Assembly (NCBI GenBank): GCA_902362705.1
Contig: CABIXK010000005.1
Span: 86,429 to 150,428, forward strand
Reading direction: 5' to 3'
DNA from: Rikenellaceae bacterium
GTDB taxonomy: Bacteria > Bacteroidota > Bacteroidia > Bacteroidales > Rikenellaceae
Length of the DNA stretch: 64,000 nucleotides
Each line of letters begins with the position of its first letter. The first letter of the stretch is position 1. Below, piece after piece: positions 9,175 to 15,519 of this stretch. The notes under the pieces were generated by a model. It searched no databases. It saw nothing but the letters and a program-made list of their open reading frames with translations, and was not told where the DNA came from. Position numbers and translations under genes: made by a program.

Positions 9175-10136
9175 TGTCGCATCCTGTTGTTTCTGTTACG
9201 GTCCCCGTTTATAATACTTCCAAGTATCTTAGAACGTGTTTGGATTCATTGCGAATGCAGACCCTTAAGGATATTGAATATATTCTTGTTGACGATGGAA
9301 GTACGGATGATTCAGGCCTAATCTGTGATGAATATGCCCGGACGGATTCTCGATTTCGTGTGATACATCAAAAAAATGGAGGATTGGCTTCTGCCCGTCA
9401 AACTGGGCTCCAACAGGCCTTGGGCGAGTATATTATTGTTTGCGATTCAGATGATTGGGCCGAGCCTCATATGTATGAAAATTTATATTTGACTGCCCGA
9501 AACCATGATGCCGATATTGTAACTTGTGGCTATTATTCCGAATATAGTGATGGCAGATCCTTAAAAAAACAGGTATTTTTTAAAGAGAAGGATGGGGTTG
9601 TCGATTTTTTTGATTTTTTGCATAGAGGAGCAGGAAGCTCATGGGTGAAGTTGATCAGAAAATCGCTATATGAAAGGACGAACTCTACGTATGAAATCGG
9701 AATAAATTTCAGTGAGGATGCTCTCATAATTTATAAGCTGTTAAAAGGTCGTCCAAAGATCGTACAAATTCCTGCTTATTTATATCATTATCGTCGGTTG
9801 TATGGGGGCGCTTCATATACTAATAGTATTAGAATGTCTTATGTTTTTCAACTCCAATTTACATACAATTGGTTGAAAAAAAATTATACTGCTGCTGAAT
9901 ATAGGCCGGTTATACGCCAAAAAGCCATTGAGATCGCTGTCGTGTGTCTGCATGTCATCGATTTGGATGAGCTCTATTTGCGTAAATTCATGTCTTCCGA
10001 ATTGAAATGGACGACGATAGTTCGAGGCCGGCTCTCTCTCAAAAGTATTATGGTGTGTTTCGAAAAGATATTTCCATTATGTGTAGCAAGGACTATCCTG
10101 AAGACTGTTTATCCATTTGTTTATAGATATAGATGA
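9174..10136 (+). CDS. glycosyltransferase family 2
   Basis: 320-residue inverting glycosyltransferase of GT-A fold. It begins VSVTVPVYNTSKYLRTCLDS, has the nucleotide-binding VDDGSTDDSG, and the metal-binding DxD-like ICDSDDWAEPH at about residues 88-98. The C-terminal third is less conserved. The start codon overlaps the stop of the sulfotransferase-like gene by one base. Role: addition of one sugar in the repeat unit; donor not predictable. Confidence 0.9.
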   Translation: MSHPVVSVTVPVYNTSKYLRTCLDSLRMQTLKDIEYILVDDGSTDDSGLICDEYARTDSRFRVIHQKNGGLASARQTGLQQALGEYIIVCDSDDWAEPHMYENLYLTARNHDADIVTCGYYSEYSDGRSLKKQVFFKEKDGVVDFFDFLHRGAGSSWVKLIRKSLYERTNSTYEIGINFSEDALIIYKLLKGRPKIVQIPAYLYHYRRLYGGASYTNSIRMSYVFQLQFTYNWLKKNYTAAEYRPVIRQKAIEIAVVCLHVIDLDELYLRKFMSSELKWTTIVRGRLSLKSIMVCFEKIFPLCVARTILKTVYPFVYRYR

Positions 10137-10217
10137 TGTACATGGTTTTTGCGTGTGAAATTGAATTTTTGTGCTGCTAGCTGTCGTTGTGTCAAAAGTC
10201 TTTAGAATCGCGAAATA

Positions 10218-10754
10218 ATGAAGTTGCTTTTTTGTGACAATTCTCTCAAGGAACTGGTCAACTTTCGGGGTGATGTCATTGAAAATTTTCTCGATAAAGG
10301 ATACGAAATCGTCTTGGTTGCTCCAGATAATCAAGGCGATTTCCGATTTCGGGATCGGGTGAAATTGTATACTCCGGCAGTTAGCCGTAGCGGAATGAAC
10401 CCGATTAAGGATATGAGGTATTTAATCACTCTTCTTAAGATTTATAATAGGGAGCGACCGAATATCGTTTTCCACTATACGATTAAACCCAATATTTATG
10501 GGAGCCTTGCATGTCGATTGAATTCAATAAAATCGGTCGCAATGATCACGGGCTTGGGCTATGCGTTCAATCATAATGATATACGAAGTAGGGTCGCTCG
10601 GGCTCTTTACCGATTCGCCATGCGATTTCCCGAAAGGATAATGGTTCTCAATGAATCCAATCAACAGGTCCTTGTCGATAGTCATATTATTTTGCCACAC
10701 AAAACGGTTCTTCTTAAGGGCGGAGAGGGGCTCAATTTAGATCATTATAAATGA
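10218..10754 (+). CDS. GT4 N-terminal domain (first half of a split glycosyltransferase)
   Basis: 178 residues matching only the acceptor-binding N-terminal domain of a GT4 enzyme of the WbnH/PglA-like kind (MKLLFCDNSLKEL, FHYTIKPNIYGSLA, MITGLGYAF), ending GGEGLNLDHYK just where the interdomain linker normally starts. The stop TGA overlaps the ATG of the next frame (ATGA, 10751-10754). The catalytic C-terminal half is the next gene. Either the enzyme works as two translationally coupled chains, or one base has been lost or gained near 10750 in a formerly single gene of about 360 codons. Confidence 0.8.
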   Translation: MKLLFCDNSLKELVNFRGDVIENFLDKGYEIVLVAPDNQGDFRFRDRVKLYTPAVSRSGMNPIKDMRYLITLLKIYNRERPNIVFHYTIKPNIYGSLACRLNSIKSVAMITGLGYAFNHNDIRSRVARALYRFAMRFPERIMVLNESNQQVLVDSHIILPHKTVLLKGGEGLNLDHYK

Positions 10755-11299
10755 ATAAGCTTAAATTCTTAACGGTCGCTCGGGTTTTGTACGATAAGGG
10801 CTTTTGTGAGCTGGTCCAAGCTGCGTCTATATTAAATCGGACTTATGGTAATATCGAGTTTCAGTGGCTGGGGGCTATCGATACCGGGTATGCGAAGTTT
10901 GTTGCAAAGGATGAGGTAGATCAACTTCATGAACGAGGGATACTCAACTACCTGGGATTCCAAAAGGATGTGCGAGAATATATGCGAGCCGCAGATTGTA
11001 TCGTTCTCCCATCGTATCACGAAGGGATGTCGAGGGTGCTGATGGAAAGTCTGGCACTGCGGAAACCTATAATCACTACTAATATTCCAGGTTGCAGAGA
11101 ATTGGTAGATGATGGAATAAATGGCTATTTATGTGAACCGCGCGATGTAGGATCTCTGGTTCGTGCTTTAGAGAAGTTCATGAAACTTTCTGAAGAGGAG
11201 CGTATTCGCATGGGCGAGATGAGCCGAGAGAAGGCTGAGGCTCAATTTGATGTCAAAAGTGTGATCGCGATTTATGAATCTATAATCACCGCGATATGA
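10751..11299 (+). CDS. GT4 C-terminal domain (second half of a split glycosyltransferase)
   Basis: 182 residues that correspond to the nucleotide-sugar-binding domain of GT4. The protein opens MNKLKFLTVARVLYDKGF, which in intact relatives follows the linker, and includes YHEGMSRVLMESLALRKPI with the E-x7-E pair (E91, E99) and the glycine-rich GCRELVDDGINGYL. It lacks any acceptor-binding domain and so should be inactive unless paired with the preceding 178-residue product, whose stop it overlaps by 4 nt in the other frame. It is the last gene of the polysaccharide cluster. Confidence 0.8.
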   Translation: MNKLKFLTVARVLYDKGFCELVQAASILNRTYGNIEFQWLGAIDTGYAKFVAKDEVDQLHERGILNYLGFQKDVREYMRAADCIVLPSYHEGMSRVLMESLALRKPIITTNIPGCRELVDDGINGYLCEPRDVGSLVRALEKFMKLSEEERIRMGEMSREKAEAQFDVKSVIAIYESIITAI

Positions 11300-11392
11300 T
11301 CCGTTCTGCGTTTTTAAATCACGTGCTTCAGTTCATAATTCCGAATCAGTCGGATGGAGGCAAGTGATGTCGGGGGTGACTTAGTTTTAATT

Positions 11393-11432
11393 GAACGGCG
11401 GATGGAAATAGAGCTCTATCCGTCGTTCTTTT
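11393..11432 (+). terminator. terminator closing the polysaccharide cluster
   Basis: Inverted repeat GAACGGCGGAT (11393-11403) and ATCCGTCGTTC (11418-11428), 11 pairs with one G-T, followed by TTTT. It is the boundary between the AT-rich cluster and the GC-rich core genes. Confidence 0.75.
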
Positions 11433-11467
11433 CGTTTATGGAGGGGCCGTGGCTATTGAAAACCTTG

Positions 11468-11498
11468 TTGTGTGATTTTGAAAAAAGAAGTAAATTTG
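11468..11498 (+). promoter_or_regulatory. Bacteroidetes-type promoter of the GH13 gene
   Basis: TTG (11468-11470), 20 nt, TAAATTTG (11491-11498), matching the -33/-7 pattern TTG-N19/21-TAnnTTTG. The -7 box ends 19 nt before the ATG at 11518. Confidence 0.65.
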
Positions 11499-11517
11499 TC
11501 AAAATAATTTGTCGGAT

Positions 11518-12813
11518 ATGACCGAACGCCACGAAGGCTGCGGGTGGAGCCCGCAGGCCGTGATTTATGAAATGAACGTGAGGCAGCTCACGCCCGAGGG
11601 CACGCTGCGCGCCGCCGCGCAGAAGCTCCCCTTCCTGCACGACGTGGGCATCGACGCCGTGTGGCTCATGCCCGTCTATCCCATCGGCGAGCAGAACCGC
11701 AAGGGCTCGCTGGGCTCCTACTACTCCATCCGCGACTACTGCGCCGTCAACCCCGAGCTGGGGTCGATGGCCGACTTCGACGCCTTCGTCGCCGAGGCCC
11801 ACCGCCTGGGGATGAAGGTGCTGCTCGACTGGGTGGCCAACCACACGGCGCGCGACGCCCACTGGATCGCCGAGCAGCCGGCCGACTGGTACGAGTGCGA
11901 CGCGCAGGGCGCCCCCGCCGTGCCGTGGGACTGGACCGACACGGCCAAGCTCAACTACGCCAATCCCGCCGTGTGGCAGGCGCAGATCGACGCCATGGCC
12001 TTCTGGCTGCGCGAGCACGCCGTCGACGGCTTCCGCTGCGACATGGCGATGCTGGTGCCCGCCGCGTTCTGGCGCGAGACCTCGCGACAGCTGCGGGCGC
12101 TGAAGCCCGACCTCTTCATGCTGGCCGAGGCGGAGGAGTCCTACCTCTTCGACGAGGGGGCCTTCGACGCCTGCTACGCCTGGGAGATGCACCACCTGCT
12201 GTGCGACGTGGCGCAGCAGCGCGTGCGCGTGACGGCCCTGCGCGACTACATCTACGCCGACCGCGGGCGCTACCCCCGCCGGGCCATGCGGCTCGCCTTC
12301 ACCTCGAACCACGACGAGAACTCCTGGAGCGGCTCGGAGTTCGCGCGCCTGGGCGCCGCCCGCGAGGCGATGGCCGTCTTCACGTTCGTCGTGCCGCGCG
12401 GCCTGCCGCTCGTCTACACCGGCCAGGAGGTGGGCTACGACCACTCCTTCGCCTTCTTCGACCGCGACCCCATCCCCGCCGACCGCTACGTCGCCAACGA
12501 CTTCACGGCCCTCTACCGGCGTCTGGCGGCGCTGCGGCACGCCCATCCGGCGCTCTCGGCGGGCGAGTCGGGGGCCGAGATGGTCGAGATCCGCAACAAC
12601 GCCGAGGACTGCCTCATGACCTTCGTGCGCGAGACGGCCGGCGATAGGGTCGTGGCGGTGATGAACCTATCGCCCTATACGATTCAGGCCGTGTACGATA
12701 CGGGCGTATATGCCGGCGCCTATACCGATGCCGTGACCGGCGCGCGGTACGAGCTGCCGCCCCGCGTCGACGAGATCATGGCGCCGTGGAGCTACCGCAT
12801 TCTGGTGCGCTGA
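11518..12813 (+). CDS. alpha-amylase family glycoside hydrolase (GH13)
   Basis: 431-residue cytoplasmic alpha-glucan-active enzyme; no signal peptide. The four GH13 regions are present: DWVANHT (from D104), GFRCDMA with the nucleophile D175, LAEAEES with the acid/base E204, and SNHDEN with H265 and D266. The length is short for GH13 (catalytic barrel plus a small C-terminal beta domain), typical of intracellular maltodextrin-acting enzymes. A TTG at 11509 is in frame, but ATG 11518 fits the promoter spacing better. Monocistronic between a terminator and the next promoter. Exact specificity (hydrolysis versus transfer) cannot be read. Confidence 0.88.
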   Translation: MTERHEGCGWSPQAVIYEMNVRQLTPEGTLRAAAQKLPFLHDVGIDAVWLMPVYPIGEQNRKGSLGSYYSIRDYCAVNPELGSMADFDAFVAEAHRLGMKVLLDWVANHTARDAHWIAEQPADWYECDAQGAPAVPWDWTDTAKLNYANPAVWQAQIDAMAFWLREHAVDGFRCDMAMLVPAAFWRETSRQLRALKPDLFMLAEAEESYLFDEGAFDACYAWEMHHLLCDVAQQRVRVTALRDYIYADRGRYPRRAMRLAFTSNHDENSWSGSEFARLGAAREAMAVFTFVVPRGLPLVYTGQEVGYDHSFAFFDRDPIPADRYVANDFTALYRRLAALRHAHPALSAGESGAEMVEIRNNAEDCLMTFVRETAGDRVVAVMNLSPYTIQAVYDTGVYAGAYTDAVTGARYELPPRVDEIMAPWSYRILVR

Positions 12814-12930
12814 CGGCCGTTGAGGCGTGGCGGCGGGGTGGTGCGACGGCGGAGCGGTGCGCGCGGTGGGGCGCGTCCGCCGATTGCGGTACGGGGTTTG
12901 CTGTCGCTCTCTCTGGTTTTCGGCTGCGCC

Positions 12931-12999
12931 CGAAGATACTCCGTCTCGGCAGAAACAAATCTTGCGGTTTGTCTCTGCGCTCGACTTTTAGTACCTTTG
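12931..12999 (+). repeat. dispersed intergenic hairpin-promoter element, copy A
   Basis: 69-nt element that is 54/69 identical without gaps to 37171-37239. It consists of a conserved head (12931-12947), a hairpin of ACAAATC (12955-12961) and GGTTTGT (12966-12972) with a TTGC loop, the conserved CTGCGCTCGAC, and a terminal TACCTTTG box. The 3' arm of the hairpin contains the TTTG used as -33 box, so hairpin and promoter overlap. Confidence 0.75.
12968..12999 (+). promoter_or_regulatory. promoter of the TPM protein gene, inside repeat copy A
   Basis: TTTG (12968-12971), 20 nt, TACCTTTG (12992-12999). Only five bases separate the -7 box from the ATG at 13005, so transcription should begin at or next to the start codon. 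Confidence 0.7.
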
Positions 13000-13004
13000 C
13001 CCCT

Positions 13005-13904
13005 ATGAAACGCTACCTCCTCTGCTGTCTGCTCCTGCTCGCCGCCGCGGGCGTCGGGGCGCGAACATATCGCATCGATGAGATTCCCCACGTGCAGCGT
13101 GCGGACCGCAACCGCTACGTCTCCAATCCCGACGGGATCCTTTCGTCCGGGTGCGTCGCGCGCCTCGACACGATCTGCGCGTCGCTGCGCGAGCGCGGCA
13201 TCGCCCAGGTGGCCGTGGTGGCCGTCGACGACGTGGCGGGCGAGTCGGTCTTCGACTTCGCCATCGAGCTCTTCCGCAGCTGGGGCGTGGGGCGGCGCGA
13301 CGCCGACAACGGCCTGGGCATCCTGCTGGTGCGCGATAGGCGCGAGATCCGCTTCGTGACGGGCGGCGGCCTGGAGGGCGTGCTGCCCGACGCCGTGTGC
13401 AAACGCATACAGCTCAACTACATGCTCCCGGCCTTCCGCGAGGAGGACTACGACCGGGGCATGCTCCTGGGCGTGGAGGCTGCGGCGCAACTGCTGCGGG
13501 GCGGCGAGCTCGACTTCGGGCCCGACGAGGCCGACGACGAACTCCCCGCGTGGGCGGTGCTCTCGCTCGTGGGGCTCTTCTTCCTGCTGCCGCTGGGGCT
13601 GGGTTTGCTGGGCTACGTGCGGCGCACGCGCTGTCCGCGGTGCGGGCGGCTGGGGCTGCGGCCCGAGGCGTCGAAGACCGTGTCGCTGACTCCCGTGGCC
13701 CGCACCGTGGAGGTCACCTACGTCTGCGCCCACTGCGGGCAGACGGTGCGGCGGCGCGAGACGCACCGGCGCGACAACGGCCTGGGGCGGGGCGGCGGTC
13801 CCGTGGCGGGCGGTCTGGGCGGCTTCGGCGGCGGTCGCGGAGGGTTCGGCGGCGGCTTCGGCGGCGGATCGTTCGGGGGCGGCGGCGCCGGCTCGAAATG
13901 GTAA
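13005..13904 (+). CDS. TPM-domain membrane protein (YgcG-like) with zinc ribbon and Gly-rich tail
   Basis: 299-residue exported membrane protein. Architecture: signal peptide MKRYLLCCLLLLAAAGVGA, TPM_phosphatase domain (about residues 35-160), one transmembrane span (about 183-203), a zinc ribbon with CPRC and CAHC pairs, and a C-terminal tail made almost wholly of Gly, Phe and Ser (GGFGGGRGGFGGG). TPM proteins are often encoded next to LemA, as here (31 nt downstream); the cellular role of the pair is not settled. Start chosen at ATG 13005 because it begins the signal peptide and follows the promoter; an in-frame extension upstream to 12786 overlaps the GH13 gene and the promoter. Confidence 0.85.
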   Translation: MKRYLLCCLLLLAAAGVGARTYRIDEIPHVQRADRNRYVSNPDGILSSGCVARLDTICASLRERGIAQVAVVAVDDVAGESVFDFAIELFRSWGVGRRDADNGLGILLVRDRREIRFVTGGGLEGVLPDAVCKRIQLNYMLPAFREEDYDRGMLLGVEAAAQLLRGGELDFGPDEADDELPAWAVLSLVGLFFLLPLGLGLLGYVRRTRCPRCGRLGLRPEASKTVSLTPVARTVEVTYVCAHCGQTVRRRETHRRDNGLGRGGGPVAGGLGGFGGGRGGFGGGFGGGSFGGGGAGSKW

Positions 13905-13935
13905 AGGATGTATAACCGAAAAATAAGTTCGCGAA

Positions 13936-14511
13936 ATGAAAAAATGGATCTGGATCGGGGCGATCGCCGTGGTGGCGATCTTCCTCTACGTAACCTACAA
14001 CGGGTTCGTCGTCAAGGAGGAGGCGGTGAAGACCGCCTGGTCGAAGGTCGAGACGCAGTACCAGCGTCGTGCCGACCTCATTCCCAACCTCGTCAATACG
14101 GTCAAGGGGTATGCCGCCCACGAGAGTGCGACGCTCCAGGGGGTGGTCGAGGCGCGCGCCAAGGCCACGTCGATGACCCTCTCGGTCGACCACATGACGC
14201 CCGAGTCGCTGGAGGCCTACCAGCAGGCCCAGTCGGAGGTGCGCTCGGCGCTGGGGCGCCTGCTGGCCGTGGCCGAGAACTATCCCGACCTGAAGGCCAA
14301 TCAGAACTTCCTGGAGCTTCAGGCCCAGCTCGAGGGCACCGAGAACCGCATCGCCGTGGCGCGCGCCGACTTCAACGAGGCGGCGCAGCGCTATAACGTC
14401 GCCGTGCGCCGCTTCCCGGCCAACCTGGTCGCCGGGCTCTTCGGCTTCGACCGCAAACCCTATTTCGAGGCCGCCGAGGGTGCGGAGGCCGCTCCCAGCG
14501 TCGCGTTCTGA
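13936..14511 (+). CDS. LemA family protein
   Basis: 191 residues: an N-terminal anchor helix (MKKWIWIGAIAVVAIFLYV) followed by a helical-bundle domain with the LemA hallmarks AWSKVETQYQRRADLIPNLV and NRIAVARADFNEAAQRYNV. Likely anchored in the inner membrane with the helices in the periplasm. Forms a probable operon with the TPM gene upstream and the EamA gene 2 nt downstream. Function of LemA in bacteria is not well defined. Confidence 0.93.
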   Translation: MKKWIWIGAIAVVAIFLYVTYNGFVVKEEAVKTAWSKVETQYQRRADLIPNLVNTVKGYAAHESATLQGVVEARAKATSMTLSVDHMTPESLEAYQQAQSEVRSALGRLLAVAENYPDLKANQNFLELQAQLEGTENRIAVARADFNEAAQRYNVAVRRFPANLVAGLFGFDRKPYFEAAEGAEAAPSVAF

Positions 14512-14513
14512 CG

Positions 14514-15452
14514 ATGGAGCGTTCGAAACGCGGCGGCTACGCGCTCGGCGCCGTAGCCGCCGCATTCTATGGTCTGAACCCGCTCTTCGCCCTGCCGCTC
14601 TACGAGGCGGGCCTCGGTACCGACTCGGTGCTCTTCTACCGCTATGTGCTGGCCGTGGCGATGCTGGGAGGGCTCATGCTCGTCAGGCGGCAGTCGTTCG
14701 CCGTCCGCCGCTCGGAGATCCTGCCCCTGGCGGCCATGGGGCTGCTCTTCTCCTTCTCGTCGCTCTTCCTCTTCCTGAGCTACCGACACATGGCCGCCGG
14801 TATCGCCTCCACGCTGCTGTTCCTCTATCCGCTGCTGGTGGCGGCAATCATGGCCGTGGGCTTCCGCGAGCGGACTTCGGCAGCCACCCTCATCGCCATC
14901 CTGCTGGCGCTGGCCGGCGTGGGGCTGCTCTACCGGGGCGGCGACGGGGAGACGCTCTCGATGGCGGGCGTCGCGCTGGTCTTCCTCTCGTCGCTCTGCT
15001 ATGCGGTCTACATCGTGGGGGTCAACCGCTCGTCGCTGGCCTCGTTCCCGACCGAGAAGCTCACCTTCTATGCGCTGCTGTTCGGTCTGAGCGTCTACGT
15101 GGTGCGCCTGCGCCTGGGGCTCGACCTGCAGGCCGTGCCTACGCCCGCACTGTGGGTCAACGCCGTGTCGCTGGCACTGTTCCCGACCATCCTGTCGCTC
15201 GTGGCCATGGCTGCGGCCATCCACCGCATCGGCTCGACGCCCACGGCGATCCTCGGGGCGCTGGAGCCCGTCACGGCGCTCTTCTTCGGCGTCGCGGTCT
15301 TCGGCGAGCAGCTCACGCCGCGCATCGTAGCCGGCGTGTCGCTCATCCTCTTCGCCGTGCTGCTGGTCGTGGCCGGCGGCACGATCGCCGCGCATCTCCC
15401 GTTCAGAGGCCGCGTGGCGCACCTGCTGCACCAGCTCCGGCGGGCACGGTAG
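14514..15452 (+). CDS. EamA/DMT-family transporter
   Basis: 312-residue inner-membrane protein with ten hydrophobic segments in two five-helix repeats, the pattern of drug/metabolite transporters (EamA). The second repeat ends GALEPVTALFFGVAVFGEQL, which is the most recognisable EamA motif. Starts 2 nt after the lemA-like stop and ends before a strong bidirectional terminator. The transported substrate cannot be predicted. Confidence 0.9.
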   Translation: MERSKRGGYALGAVAAAFYGLNPLFALPLYEAGLGTDSVLFYRYVLAVAMLGGLMLVRRQSFAVRRSEILPLAAMGLLFSFSSLFLFLSYRHMAAGIASTLLFLYPLLVAAIMAVGFRERTSAATLIAILLALAGVGLLYRGGDGETLSMAGVALVFLSSLCYAVYIVGVNRSSLASFPTEKLTFYALLFGLSVYVVRLRLGLDLQAVPTPALWVNAVSLALFPTILSLVAMAAAIHRIGSTPTAILGALEPVTALFFGVAVFGEQLTPRIVAGVSLILFAVLLVVAGGTIAAHLPFRGRVAHLLHQLRRAR

Positions 15453-15472
15453 GCATCCGGTCCGAGCACACG

Positions 15473-15503
15473 AAAAAGGGGCACCCGACGGGTGCCCCTT
15501 TTT
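15473..15503. terminator. bidirectional terminator
   Basis: Perfect 14-bp inverted repeat AAAAAGGGGCACCC / GGGTGCCCCTTTTT with a 3-nt loop, between the convergent EamA gene (+) and receptor gene (-). A and T runs on both sides allow use in both directions. Confidence 0.92.
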
Positions 15504-15519
15504 CGTCGCTGTGCGGTTG

